Shown here piece after piece: positions 8,738 through 16,958 of a DNA stretch of 64,000 nucleotides. Position numbers and translations under genes: made by a program. Position 1 is the first letter of the stretch. Each line of letters starts with the position of its first letter. Source of the DNA: Mycolicibacterium arenosum (GTDB taxonomy: Bacteria; Actinomycetota; Actinomycetes; Mycobacteriales; Mycobacteriaceae); NCBI RefSeq assembly GCF_024320865.1, contig NZ_JANDBD010000001.1, positions 186,001 to 250,000 on the forward strand, written 5' to 3'. A model generated the notes under the pieces. It had not been told where the DNA came from. It did no database searches and saw only the letters and a program-made list of their open reading frames with translations.

Positions 8738-9633
8738 TGACAGCGCCGCGCGAGATCGACGTCACCACGCCGGACGTCACGCTGCGAGTGCTGGTGTGGG
8801 GTAGCGACGACGCTCCGATAGCTCTGTGCCTGCACGGCTTTCCCGACACCGCACACGGCTGGCGCAAGGTCGCGCCGCTTCTGGTGGACGCGGGCTGGCG
8901 AGTCGTCGCTCCGTTCATGCGGGGCTACGCGCCGTCCACCGTGTCGTCGGACGGCAGCTATCACGTCGGGGCTCTCATGGACGACGCGCTGCGGGTGCTC
9001 GACGCCGTCGGCCCGACCGGACGCGATGTGCTGATCGGGCACGACTGGGGTGCCATCGCGGGAGCCGGCCTGGCCGCGATGCCGGAGAGCCCGTTCGGTA
9101 GGGCCGTCATCATGTCGGTGCCGCCGTCGGCGTCGTTCCGGGGCAGGGTTCCCCACCTGGGCAGGCTGGTCGCGGGACTGCCGAGGCAGATGGCCCGCAG
9201 CTGGTACATCGCCTACCACCAGTTGCCTTGGCTGCCAGACCATTCCGCATCGTGGGAGATCCCGAGGCTGTGGCGGCAGTGGTCACCCGGCTACGCCTCG
9301 CATGAGGACGTCGCGCTGGTGCGCACCGCGATCGGCGCCCCCGAGAACTGGCGGGCCGCGCTCGGCTACTACCGCCAGACGATGCGCGGCAGCAAGCCGC
9401 CCCCGCGTTACGCCGAACTTCACGACTACTGGCTGGCCAAGCCGGTCATGCCGGTGCTCTATCTGCACGGCACCGAGGATGGCTGTGCCTCAAGCGATTA
9501 CAGCCGCTGGGTGGAGCGCATCCTGCCCGAGGGCAGTCGCACGGAACTCGTGGCAGACGCAGGGCACTTCCTGCAGCTCGAGCAGCCCGACGTGGTGGCA
9601 CGGCACATCGTCGGGTTCATCGGGCCGCACTAG
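8737..9633 (+). CDS. Alpha/beta hydrolase, epoxide-hydrolase/haloalkane-dehalogenase type
   Basis: A 298-residue alpha/beta hydrolase with an Asp nucleophile: HGFPDTAHGW (33-42) holds the oxyanion HGxP, and IGHDWGA (100-106) carries D103 followed by Trp, the signature of soluble epoxide hydrolases. A helical cap follows (roughly 130-230, with paired aromatic residues around AYHQLPWLP). The acid is in YLHGTEDGC and the catalytic His in DAGHFLQLEQP. ATG 8737 overlaps the previous TGA by one base, so it is coupled to the two Mam-like genes. It overlaps the convergent DUF222 gene by 4 bp. The substrate is unknown; a lipid epoxide would fit a lipid-transport operon, but this is inference. Confidence 0.88.
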   Translation: MTAPREIDVTTPDVTLRVLVWGSDDAPIALCLHGFPDTAHGWRKVAPLLVDAGWRVVAPFMRGYAPSTVSSDGSYHVGALMDDALRVLDAVGPTGRDVLIGHDWGAIAGAGLAAMPESPFGRAVIMSVPPSASFRGRVPHLGRLVAGLPRQMARSWYIAYHQLPWLPDHSASWEIPRLWRQWSPGYASHEDVALVRTAIGAPENWRAALGYYRQTMRGSKPPPRYAELHDYWLAKPVMPVLYLHGTEDGCASSDYSRWVERILPEGSRTELVADAGHFLQLEQPDVVARHIVGFIGPH

Positions 9634-10871
9634 CCGGTCGGCGTGTACGGGTCGTACCACCACCAGTGGGCGCGTTCGCCGGTCGGCCCTTTGTAGGGGG
9701 CGACCGCGGGTGGGGGTGTCGTGGGTGGTCGGGCGAGGGAGGCGTTGGTCAGTGTTCGGCCGCGGCGGTCGGTGACGGTGAGGTGGTGGGCGTCGCCGCC
9801 GATGGTGATGACACCGCGGTGATGCAGGCGGTGGTGGTACGGGCAGACCAGGACGAGGTTGTCCAGTTCGGTGGGGCCGCCGTCCTCCCAGTGCACGATG
9901 TGATGGGCGTGCAGTCCGCGGGTGGCTCCGCAGCCGGGGACCACGCAGGTGCCGCGGTCGCGGTGCTCCAGCGCGCGGCGCAGCCGCCGGTTCACGGTGC
10001 GGGTGGCCCGCCCGGTGCCGATCACCCGGCCCTGGCGTTCGAACCAGACTTCGCAGGTCGCGTCGCACAGTAGGTAGCGGCGCTCCTCGTCGGACAGCAG
10101 CGGCCCCAGATGCAACGATGCGAGACGCTGGTCGACGTCGAGGTGCGCGACCACGGTGGTGCGCTGTGCGTGTGGGCGGGCCGCGGCGTCGGTGTCCCAG
10201 CCGGCGTCGACCAGGCTCATGAACGCGTCCACGGTGGTGGGCATGGGTGGGGTCTGCCCGGTGACCGCCTCGGCGTGGTCGCGTTTCCAGTCGGCGATGA
10301 GCGCGTCGCGGTGCGAGCCCAGGGCGGCGTCGAAGCGGGCGGCGTCCAGCTTGGGCAGGGTGATCTTCCACGTGGTGTGCTCCCCGTGCTCGGACCTGGT
10401 GACCGACCGTGTCGGTTCCGGCTTGGGCGTCGGCTCGGGTTTGGGTTCGAGGCTGATGGCCGTGCGCAGTTGGGTGACGGTCGCACTCCGGGCGAGGTGG
10501 GCGTAGTGGGCGTCGGATCCGTCGCCGGCCTTCTCGGCGATCGCCCCGACCTGATCCAGCGACAACCGGCCCTCGCGTAGGGCGTCGGTGCACTGCGGGA
10601 ACTCGGAGGCCCGCTTCGCCACCGCGACGACGGTTTCGGCGTTGCGCGGCGAGCAGCCGGTCTTCCAGGCCACCAGTGCGGCGATCGAGCGGCAGCCGGT
10701 GTTTCCCCAGAGGCCGTAGACGCCGTCGCCGTCGATCTCGGCGACGATGTCGACGATGCGGCCGTCGAGGGCGTTGCGCTGTCCGGTGATCTCGGCGAGT
10801 TCGGCGAACAACGCGTCGAGGCGCTCGCCCCGACTGAGGTCGGGCCCGTAAGACGCTGCCGCCGTGGACAT
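9630..10871 (-). CDS. DUF222/13E12-family HNH endonuclease
   Basis: A 413-residue protein of the mycobacterial 13E12-repeat family: an N-terminal helical DUF222 domain (about 20-280, with RSIAALVAWKTGCSPRNAE and LREGRLSLDQV) and a C-terminal HNH domain. The HNH part is canonical, with CVVPGCGATRGLHAHHIVHW, a central Asn in ELDNLVLVC and the closing YHHRLHH. The zinc and catalytic residues are therefore intact. Its biological role is not established. Unlike the second family member in this window (57228), no SOS box precedes it. A -10 CAGTAT seven bases before the ATG suggests a leaderless mRNA. It overlaps the convergent hydrolase gene by 4 bp. Confidence 0.9.
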   Translation of the reverse strand: MSTAAASYGPDLSRGERLDALFAELAEITGQRNALDGRIVDIVAEIDGDGVYGLWGNTGCRSIAALVAWKTGCSPRNAETVVAVAKRASEFPQCTDALREGRLSLDQVGAIAEKAGDGSDAHYAHLARSATVTQLRTAISLEPKPEPTPKPEPTRSVTRSEHGEHTTWKITLPKLDAARFDAALGSHRDALIADWKRDHAEAVTGQTPPMPTTVDAFMSLVDAGWDTDAAARPHAQRTTVVAHLDVDQRLASLHLGPLLSDEERRYLLCDATCEVWFERQGRVIGTGRATRTVNRRLRRALEHRDRGTCVVPGCGATRGLHAHHIVHWEDGGPTELDNLVLVCPYHHRLHHRGVITIGGDAHHLTVTDRRGRTLTNASLARPPTTPPPAVAPYKGPTGERAHWWWYDPYTPTG

Positions 10872-10921
10872 GACCCCATACTGGCACGGCAGTACGACAA
10901 TTTTTCCGGCGGTGCTGACCC

Positions 10922-11725
10922 CTACCGGTTCTTAAGTGCCGGATGGCTTTTCGCGAGGATCGGCAGCAGCAGCTTGCGCGGCAGCACCTGATACGCCGCG
11001 GCGCCGACCCGATTGAACACGCCCGGCACGATGACGGTCTTGCCCGCGGCGAGCCCGTCGACGGCGATCCTGGCGACCTCGTCCGCCTCGACCCACATGA
11101 CCTTGGGTAGCGAGGCTTCGGCGTCGGCGTCGGAAATGCCCGCTGCCGCACCGAAACCGGTCTTCACGGGGCCGGGGCACAGTGTGGCGGCGACGACGCC
11201 GGTCCCGCTCAGCTCCTGACCGAGCGCCTGCGTGTAGGACAGTACGAACGCCTTCGCGGCTCCGTAGGCCGCCTGGCCGGGCAGCGGACCGAACGCACCG
11301 ACGGACCCGACGTTGAGCACCGCACCCCGGCCGCGCTCGACCATGCCGGGCACGAAGCGGCTGCACAGGTCGACGACGGCGTTGACGTCCACCTCGACGA
11401 GGTTGAGTTCGGCGTCGGGATCGGATTCCGCCACCGGGCCGGACGTGCTCAGCCCGGCGTTGTTCACCAGGATGTCCACGACGAGGCCGAGCTCGGCGAC
11501 GCGCCCCGGCAGCGCGGCCCGGTCGGCGCGATCGGAGAGATCGGCGGCCAGCACGTGTGCGTCGGCGCCCAATGCCGCGGCGAGATCGGCGAGTTTATCG
11601 GCACTGCGGGCGACGAGCACCACGCTGCGGCCGCGCGCGATGAACTCCCTCGCGAGCTCGGCTCCGATGCCCGACGACGCGCCGGTGACGAGGACGGTTC
11701 CGTTGTTACTCGCTGCGGGAAGCAT
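10922..11725 (-). CDS. Short-chain dehydrogenase/reductase (classical, DltE-like)
   Basis: A 267-residue SDR: Rossmann motif TGASSGIG (14-21), an adenine-ring DLSDR segment, NNAG, a Ser in LNVGSVGAFG and the YGAAK catalytic Tyr-Lys pair. ARSADKL after the second strand suggests NADP(H) preference. The C-terminus (VLPRKLLLPILAKSH) is basic and hydrophobic and could touch membrane or lipid; SDRs of this group often act on long-chain acyl substrates in mycobacteria, but no specific assignment is made. TAGGCT lies eight bases upstream of the ATG with no Shine-Dalgarno, so a leaderless message is likely. It is divergent from the wax-ester-synthase-like gene. Confidence 0.88.
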   Translation of the reverse strand: MLPAASNNGTVLVTGASSGIGAELAREFIARGRSVVLVARSADKLADLAAALGADAHVLAADLSDRADRAALPGRVAELGLVVDILVNNAGLSTSGPVAESDPDAELNLVEVDVNAVVDLCSRFVPGMVERGRGAVLNVGSVGAFGPLPGQAAYGAAKAFVLSYTQALGQELSGTGVVAATLCPGPVKTGFGAAAGISDADAEASLPKVMWVEADEVARIAVDGLAAGKTVIVPGVFNRVGAAAYQVLPRKLLLPILAKSHPALKNR

Positions 11726-11772
11726 GACCGGAGCCTAGCCGCGGCGAGTCGACCGACTGATGTAATGGGCGG

Positions 11773-13008
11773 GTGAGCGCGGATCGTTTGACAGCCGTCG
11801 ACGCGCAGTCGTTCTGGCTGTCGACCAAGATCCCCAACGACACCTTCCTGCTGTTCGGCTTCGCAGGCGCTCCCGCCGATCTCGATCGAGCGATCGCCGA
11901 CGTCAGGGCCCGCGCGGCGGGCATCCGCGAACTGGCGGTGCGGATCGATGACAGCTCGCGTCTGCACTATCCGCAGTGGGTGCACGCCGACGCCGCCGAC
12001 GTGGTCGTGCACGCCGGCGGCGCGTGGGCGGAGTGTCTGGACGCGACGGTCGCGCTGATCGACGACCAACTGGACCTATCGGTGCGGGCGTGGCGGCTGC
12101 ACGTCTTCCCTTCCGTCGACGGGATCCCCGCGGTGGAGGGTCCCGGAACCGTTGCGGTGCTGCAGATCTCCCACGCCCTCGGCGGCGGCGGTCGTACGGC
12201 GCTGACAGCGGCGCTGATGTTCGGCCGCGACGGCGCGCTGCCCGACGTCGACCCGCTGCACGTGAACCCGGCCCTGCTTCCGGTGCTCGGATTCCGTGCC
12301 GCCCGCGCGCAACGGCAACTGATGGCCGACACCGAGGCGGGCCTGGTGCCGCCGCCCACCGAGCCGTTCCCGGTGCTGCGCACCAACAACCGGCCCGAAG
12401 GATCTCGCGGCCTGCGGACGGTCGTGCGTGCCAAGGAGCACCTGCGCGGCGGCACCGTCACGGTCGCGGCGCTCACTGCGATATCCGAGGCGCTGGCAGG
12501 CCATCTCGACGACCGACCGCAACGGCTGGGCGCGGAGCTGATGATCGCGAAGTCGGGCCCGCGCCGGGCGTTCAACCACTTCGGCGCTGCGGGCGTCGGC
12601 CTGTACCCGGAGCTGCCGTCGGCCGACCGGGCCGCCCGCATCACGGCGGACATCGCGGAGCGCAGGCAGCGCGCCGCGCATCCCGCGATATGGGCGCAGA
12701 CGCTCGCCAGCGCCGCAACGCCGGCGCCGCTGTCACGTTGGGGGATAAGCCAATTCGACGCTGAGGTGCGGGCGGCCGCGGTGAACGGCAACACGGTGGT
12801 CTCCAGCGTCAACGGGGGCGCCTGCGACTACGCGTTCGGTGGTGCTCCCGTCGCGCTGCTGGCGGCGTTTCCGGGGCTGTCGCCCATGATGGGGCTGACG
12901 CACTGCGTGTGCGGGGTCGGCGACACGATCTCGGTCAGCGTGCACGCGGCGGAATCGGCGATCGGTGAGATCGACGCGTACGTGGCACGGCTGGAAGCGG
13001 CACTCTAG
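11773..13008 (+). CDS. WS/DGAT-like acyltransferase with degenerate active-site motif
   Basis: A 411-residue protein that looks like the wax ester synthase/diacylglycerol acyltransferase fold: an opening LTAVDAQSFWL, a central SHALGGGGRT where the catalytic HHxxxDG belongs, and a C-terminal block with NGNTVVSSVNGG and LTHCVCGVGDTISVSV resembling the DUF1298 half. Only the second His (H134) of the motif remains; the first His is Ser and the Asp is Gly. Either another residue supplies activity or the protein is non-catalytic. The GTG start at 11773 lies 7 nt after TGTAAT, which fits a leaderless transcript. It is convergent with the TetR gene, 3 bp apart. Confidence 0.78.
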   Translation: MSADRLTAVDAQSFWLSTKIPNDTFLLFGFAGAPADLDRAIADVRARAAGIRELAVRIDDSSRLHYPQWVHADAADVVVHAGGAWAECLDATVALIDDQLDLSVRAWRLHVFPSVDGIPAVEGPGTVAVLQISHALGGGGRTALTAALMFGRDGALPDVDPLHVNPALLPVLGFRAARAQRQLMADTEAGLVPPPTEPFPVLRTNNRPEGSRGLRTVVRAKEHLRGGTVTVAALTAISEALAGHLDDRPQRLGAELMIAKSGPRRAFNHFGAAGVGLYPELPSADRAARITADIAERRQRAAHPAIWAQTLASAATPAPLSRWGISQFDAEVRAAAVNGNTVVSSVNGGACDYAFGGAPVALLAAFPGLSPMMGLTHCVCGVGDTISVSVHAAESAIGEIDAYVARLEAAL

Positions 13009-13011
13009 ACG

Positions 13012-13608
13012 TCAGCGGCGCAGGCCTTCGATGCCGACGTCCAGTGCGGCCTCGAGGTAGCCGATGTCGCCGGTGCTCAGCAGCACCGACACCCCGCCCT
13101 GGATCCCGGCGAGCAGAGCGCTGGCGGCCCTGGTCGCGTTCACGTCGGCGGCGACCTCGCCCTGCTGCTGCATGGCGCGCACCCCGGCTTCGATCTCGTT
13201 GCGCCAGTCGGTGATCAGCGTCGAGGTGACCGCGTGCGCCCCAGGGGTGCGACCGATCTCCGACATCACCGTCGACAGCGGGCACAGCCGACCCTGCGTG
13301 CGATAGCGATCGACGACGGCGTCGCGCCAGCGCTGCCACGCCGCCCACGACGTCAGCCGGCTCAGGTGCGGCTGTTGGTCGGCGAGCACCCGGTCGGCCT
13401 CCTGTTGCGCCACCGCGAGCAGCAGTTGGTCCTTGCCGAGCGGGAAGTAGTGGAACAGCTGGCTCTTGGAGGTCCCGGTGCGCTCCATGACGTCCTCGAG
13501 TCGCGTTCCCACGGCGCCGTTGGCCCGGATCTCGGCGGCGGCACCGTCGATGATGCGCTGCCGGGTGGCTCGTCCCTTTGCCGTGAGTTTCTGGACTTGC
13601 AGGTCCAT
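13012..13608 (-). CDS. TetR/AcrR-family repressor
   Basis: A 198-residue regulator. Residues 10-60 form the TetR helix-turn-helix: RATRQRIIDGAAAEIRANG, then LEDVMERTGTSKSQLFHYF as turn and recognition helix. The rest is a helical ligand-binding domain of the TetR_C group seen in regulators of SDR and oxidoreductase genes. The ATG at 13608 faces the SDR gene at 13633, with only 24 bp between. That gap and the SDR start codon contain an 18-bp perfect palindrome, so the protein very probably represses both itself and the SDR. The ligand is unknown. Confidence 0.9.
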   Translation of the reverse strand: MDLQVQKLTAKGRATRQRIIDGAAAEIRANGAVGTRLEDVMERTGTSKSQLFHYFPLGKDQLLLAVAQQEADRVLADQQPHLSRLTSWAAWQRWRDAVVDRYRTQGRLCPLSTVMSEIGRTPGAHAVTSTLITDWRNEIEAGVRAMQQQGEVAADVNATRAASALLAGIQGGVSVLLSTGDIGYLEAALDVGIEGLRR

Positions 13609-13624
13609 TTTCAGCTCGCCATCC

Positions 13625-13642
13625 TTGGACTCATGAGTCCAA
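13625..13642. promoter_or_regulatory. 18-bp perfect palindrome, probable TetR operator over the SDR start codon
   Basis: TTGGACTCATGAGTCCAA is a perfect 18-bp palindrome whose centre is at the ATG (13633-13635) of the SDR gene; it lies 17 bp from the start of the divergent TetR gene. Its length and symmetry match TetR-dimer operators. Binding here would block the SDR start region and TetR transcription together. Assignment to this TetR is inferred from position. Confidence 0.82.
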
Positions 13643-14397
13643 ACGATACGCGGCTGCACGGCCGCACAGCACTGGTTACAGGGTCCACCGGCGGCCTCGG
13701 CGTCACCATCGCGCACACGCTCGCGAGGGCCGGCGCGCGCGTCGTCGTGTCGGGTCGCAGGAGGGACCGCGGCGACGAGGTGGTCACGGGAATCCGCGCG
13801 GCCGGCGGCGACGCGACGTTCGTGGTCGCCGACCTCGGTGCCGGGGGAGACGCCGTGCGAAGGCTGGCCGACCAGGCCACGGCGGCCGCGGGCGGGCACC
13901 TCGACGTGCTGGTCAACAACGCCGCCACTCTGCTCATGCCGAAGCCCACCGCCGACGTCACCGACCGTGAGCTGCAGGACGTGTTCGGCGTCAACGTCTT
14001 CGCGCCCTTCCTGGTCACCGGGGCCATCGCGCCGGCCATGGCGGCACGGGGCGGCGGGGCGATCGTCAACGTCGGCTCGAACACCGGACTGCGTGGCAGC
14101 GCCGGTTCCGCGGTGTACTCGGGGACCAAGGCCGTCCTCCACTCCTTCACGCAGTCGTGGGCCGACGAGTACGGACCGGCGGGAGTGCGGGTCAACGCCG
14201 TCGCGCCGGGCCCCATCGCCACCGAACGTGCGGTGGAGTTCGCCGACCACGTGGCGCCGATGCTGGCGCGGGTCCCCTCGCGGCGCATGAGCACGCCCGA
14301 CGAGGTCGCCGCCAGCGTGCTGTTCCTCGCGTCCGACGACGCCGCGAACGTGCACGGCGTGGTGCTCAGCGTCGACGGGGGCTGGGCGGCCGTTTAA
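13633..14397 (+). CDS. Short-chain dehydrogenase/reductase (FabG-like)
   Basis: A 254-residue classical SDR: TGSTGGLG Rossmann motif, SGRRRDRG after strand 2 (suggesting NADP), NNAAT, a Ser in VNVGSNTG, YSGTKA with the catalytic Tyr and Lys, and the PGPIATE loop. The C-terminal DGGWAAV is typical of FabG-like 3-oxoacyl or sugar-alcohol reductases. The substrate cannot be named. Divergence from the TetR gene and the palindrome over its start codon indicate ligand-inducible expression, the usual TetR-SDR detoxification or catabolic pairing. Convergent or downstream partners are absent; DoxX follows after 60 bp with its own promoter. Confidence 0.9.
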   Translation: MSPNDTRLHGRTALVTGSTGGLGVTIAHTLARAGARVVVSGRRRDRGDEVVTGIRAAGGDATFVVADLGAGGDAVRRLADQATAAAGGHLDVLVNNAATLLMPKPTADVTDRELQDVFGVNVFAPFLVTGAIAPAMAARGGGAIVNVGSNTGLRGSAGSAVYSGTKAVLHSFTQSWADEYGPAGVRVNAVAPGPIATERAVEFADHVAPMLARVPSRRMSTPDEVAASVLFLASDDAANVHGVVLSVDGGWAAV

Positions 14398-14457
14398 CAG
14401 AGTCGTCTACCCGGGTCGCTGTCGCTCCTGCCCACCGGAAGCAATACATTCTGTTGC

Positions 14458-14988
14458 GTGACTGAGACTGCCTTCGACTTCACGATGCTCGTCCTGCGCG
14501 TGGTGCTCGGCCTGACGATGGCCGCCCACGGCTACAACAAGTTCTTCGGCAAGGGCGGCCTGTCCGGAACCGCGGGCTGGTTCGACAGCATCGGGATGAA
14601 GCCCGGCATGTTCCACGCCCGCGTCGCGGCCAGCACCGAGATGGCTGCGGGCCTGGGTCTCGCCGTCGGCCTGCTGACGCCGATTCCCGCCGCGGGTTTC
14701 GTGGCGCTGATGTTCACCGCCTACTGGACGGTGCACCGCAAGAACGGCTTCTTCATCGTCAAGGACGGCTACGAGTACAACCTCGTGCTCGCCGTGGTGG
14801 CCGTCGCGATCGCGGGCTTCGGGGCGGGCAAGTACAGCCTCGACTACCTGCTGTTCGGGTGGGACGGCATCGGCGCCTACCTCTGGGGCTGGTGGGGACT
14901 GGCCATCGCGGCGGTGCTCGGCCTGGCGGGCGGCATCGGTCAGGTGCTGATCTTCTTCCGGCCGCCGGCGCCCGCAGACGCGGCTTAG
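14458..14988 (+). CDS. DoxX-family membrane protein
   Basis: A 176-residue protein with four predicted membrane helices (about 8-30, 60-80, 85-100 and 140-165). It has the DoxX hallmarks LRVVLGLTMAAHGYNKFFG and ARVAASTEMAAGLGLAVGLL. DoxX proteins in mycobacteria belong to a membrane complex with SodA and SseA that responds to oxidative and thiol stress; other members take part in quinol or thiosulfate chemistry. The GTG start at 14458 follows TACATT by eight bases, so a leaderless mRNA is likely. It overlaps the end of the convergent NAD-kinase-like gene by 4 bp. A second DoxX protein is encoded at 38789. Confidence 0.88.
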   Translation: MTETAFDFTMLVLRVVLGLTMAAHGYNKFFGKGGLSGTAGWFDSIGMKPGMFHARVAASTEMAAGLGLAVGLLTPIPAAGFVALMFTAYWTVHRKNGFFIVKDGYEYNLVLAVVAVAIAGFGAGKYSLDYLLFGWDGIGAYLWGWWGLAIAAVLGLAGGIGQVLIFFRPPAPADAA

Positions 14989-15878
14989 CGCAGCAGGCGC
15001 AGCGTCCGTTCCGCCAGCCGCACCGCCACCCGCTGGCCCCACGACAGCTGCAGCGCGTCCGCCTCGACACCGTCTCCGAACGCGACGAGTCGGTCGGACT
15101 CCACGGCGACCGTGAGTTCCGCGCCGGTCAGCTCGCCGTCCACCAGCGTCGTGCCGGTGGCGGGGGACGGCCACGCCTCCCGGACGAACCAGGCCAGGCG
15201 GGCTTCCGTCGGCGCCGGTAAGCGGACGCGGTCACCGCGCTCTCTCGATACCGACCGGCACCAGCCCGTGGCGCCCGTACCGGTGGACACGATCAGCCCC
15301 GAGGACGCCTGCCGCTCCGACCGGCCGTCGGGCAGCGCCAGCGTGTACCGCGCGGTCTGGTGGCTGGCGTGGCCGACGAAGATCTCGTTGACGGCCAGCA
15401 GTCGCTGGCCGTCGTCCGTCGCGACCTCCACCATCGCGCGCAGTTCGACGTCGGCGCGCGGGTTCACGGCGCCGGGCAGCAGTTTGCACGCCGATGCCGG
15501 TGGATGCGGCACCAGCACACCGGGATTGCGGTCGGGATCGGGATTGACGCCGAGCACCGGCTGGCCGTCGAGGTACTTGGCCACGTTGGCCACCAGCCCG
15601 TCCTGCCCGACGACCACCACCACGTCGTCGGGCTCGAACAGGAACCGCGACAGGTCCGTCCGCTCGACCCGGCCCCGCCGCCAGTCGACGGGTATCGCCG
15701 CCGCGACGGTTGTCAGCGCGGAACGGGCCAGCGCGTGGCGGTTCTCGAGTTCCGCGATGTCGCGGCCGCGGCTGGTCAGGAAGAACGCAGCCTGACCGTG
15801 CGTGCCGTGCCGGGCGAGCGCGTCGTCCAGTTCGGTGCGCCGGTGCACCAGGACGACGCGCGGTGCGAGGGTGCTCAC
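14985..15878 (-). CDS. NAD kinase-like protein with altered GGDG motif
   Basis: A 297-residue member of the ATP-NAD kinase fold. Lined-up motifs are VVVVVGQDGLVANVAKYL (GQDG at 91-94 where NAD kinases have GGDG), PVLGVNPDP, AVNEIFVGH (the NE pair, 164-165) and VSTGTGATGW (197-206, the T/S-GTGS loop). Housekeeping NadK has GGDGT, so the Gly-to-Gln change at the diphosphate-binding loop suggests altered donor or substrate use. GTG 15878 overlaps the stop of the SPFH gene by 4 bp, so it is translationally coupled to it. Together with the divergent NrtR-like gene this points to NAD(P) or ADP-ribose metabolism. Whether it phosphorylates NAD is unproven. Confidence 0.8.
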   Translation of the reverse strand: MSTLAPRVVLVHRRTELDDALARHGTHGQAAFFLTSRGRDIAELENRHALARSALTTVAAAIPVDWRRGRVERTDLSRFLFEPDDVVVVVGQDGLVANVAKYLDGQPVLGVNPDPDRNPGVLVPHPPASACKLLPGAVNPRADVELRAMVEVATDDGQRLLAVNEIFVGHASHQTARYTLALPDGRSERQASSGLIVSTGTGATGWCRSVSRERGDRVRLPAPTEARLAWFVREAWPSPATGTTLVDGELTGAELTVAVESDRLVAFGDGVEADALQLSWGQRVAVRLAERTLRLLR

Positions 15879-16873
15879 CGGCCGGCTCCCAGACGACGCA
15901 GCACCGGCGCCAGCAGGTCCGGTGTCAGCACCAGGTTCTCGATGTTGGGAAGGTTCGCGGCCAGTTCCTTCACCGCCAGGCCCAGCATGGTCGCCTCGCT
16001 GAGGTCGCGGTAGGCGGCCAGCCGGGCGGCGTCGGCGTCGCCCTCTGCGGTGCCGATCAACCGGGTGGCCTCCGCCTTGGCCTCGGCCAGCTGTACCTCG
16101 CGACGCGCCTTCGCCTCGGTGGCGATCGCGTCGGCGGCCCAGGACTCCTGCGTCCGCAACCGCTCGTTGGCGCCGTTGCGGGCGACGAGTTCCTCTTCGC
16201 GGCGGGCGAGTTCGATCTTCGTCTGCAGTTCGTTCTCGCCGATGGCGCGTTCGCGTTCGACCGCCAGTGCGCGCCGCTCGAAGGTCGCCTTGTCGGCGTC
16301 CTGCTGGACCTGTTCGCGGGTGGGCGTCTGCAGGGCCCGCTCGACGTCGGGCTCGGGCCGGATGGCCACCACGCGCACCCCGATGACCGCGATGCCCGTG
16401 TCGGCGAGCCGGTCGTCTGAGATGAGGCCGGCTGTCATCCGGTCGCGAACCGCGCTGATGTCGTCGACCAGCGCGGCGGTGAGCGCGGTGCGGGCCAGCA
16501 GGTCGAGTCCGTGTTGCTGGGCGGTCTCGGTGAGCAGCCCCGCGACCTGCTCGAGCGGGCTCGCGCGCCACCGGCCGGTTTCGGTGTCGATGGCGAAGTC
16601 GATGCGCTGGGCCGCCAGCGTCGGGTCCACGATCCGATAGGTGACCGACGCCTGCACGGTGACGTCCTGGAAGTCGGCGGTCCTGGCGTGGAACAGCAGA
16701 GGCAGTTCCCGGTCGTCGAGCGGAATCTCGGACATGGAGGCGGTCAGCGGCCGGAACCAGAACGCCAGGCCGGCGCCGTCCTGGACGACTCTGCCGCGGC
16801 GCAGCGCCCGGATGTGAGCGGTCGGCGCGGCTCGCAGGTGACGCAGCAGTGGATATCGCGTGATGACGGCCAT
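15875..16873 (-). CDS. SPFH/Band 7 domain protein
   Basis: A 332-residue SPFH protein. Residues about 20-190 form the Band 7 domain (FRPLTASMSEIPLDDRE, TVQASVTYRIVDP, and IAVIGVRVVAIRPEPDVERAL). Residues 195-290 are a long charged, Glu/Arg/Ala-rich helix ending in the alanine-rich AEGDADAARLAAYRD typical of stomatin-like oligomers. No N-terminal membrane anchor is seen, so it may be a soluble or peripherally bound oligomer. AGGAGGAGG lies just upstream of ATG 16873. It is the first gene of a two-gene operon with the NAD-kinase-like gene, under tandem operators shared with the NrtR-like gene. SPFH proteins usually organise partner enzymes; that role here is inferred. Confidence 0.87.
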   Translation of the reverse strand: MAVITRYPLLRHLRAAPTAHIRALRRGRVVQDGAGLAFWFRPLTASMSEIPLDDRELPLLFHARTADFQDVTVQASVTYRIVDPTLAAQRIDFAIDTETGRWRASPLEQVAGLLTETAQQHGLDLLARTALTAALVDDISAVRDRMTAGLISDDRLADTGIAVIGVRVVAIRPEPDVERALQTPTREQVQQDADKATFERRALAVERERAIGENELQTKIELARREEELVARNGANERLRTQESWAADAIATEAKARREVQLAEAKAEATRLIGTAEGDADAARLAAYRDLSEATMLGLAVKELAANLPNIENLVLTPDLLAPVLRRLGAGR

Positions 16874-16895
16874 GGGTGGCCTCCTCCTCTAGTAA

Positions 16896-16910
16896 TTGTC
16901 AAACTGACGA
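16896..16910. promoter_or_regulatory. Operator copy 1 of the NrtR/SPFH divergent region
   Basis: TTGTCAAACTGACGA is an imperfect copy of the perfect inverted repeat at 16930-16944. Read on the minus strand it gives TTGACAATTACTAG, overlapping the likely promoter of the SPFH gene. It is a candidate NrtR binding site. Confidence 0.65.
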
Positions 16911-16929
16911 TAATCGTGCCTGTCGCTTT

Positions 16930-16944
16930 TCGTCAAGTTGACGA
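16930..16944. promoter_or_regulatory. Operator copy 2 (perfect inverted repeat) of the NrtR/SPFH divergent region
   Basis: TCGTCAA-G-TTGACGA has perfect 7-bp arms around one base, 34 bp from copy 1. It sits directly upstream of TACTGT (16946-16951), a -10 element eight bases before ATG 16959. A bound repressor would cover the promoter of the NrtR-like gene, so autoregulation is likely. Confidence 0.72.
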
Positions 16945-16958
16945 TTACTGTGCTGGGC

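Noticed and set aside
9630..10871. HNH endonuclease as a sign of prophage or a homing element
   Set aside because: It is a DUF222/13E12 chromosomal family protein; there are no phage structural genes, integrase or attachment repeats.
14985..15878. Housekeeping NAD kinase (nadK)
   Set aside because: The GGDG loop is GQDG and the gene sits in a regulated SPFH operon, so it was called NAD-kinase-like rather than nadK.
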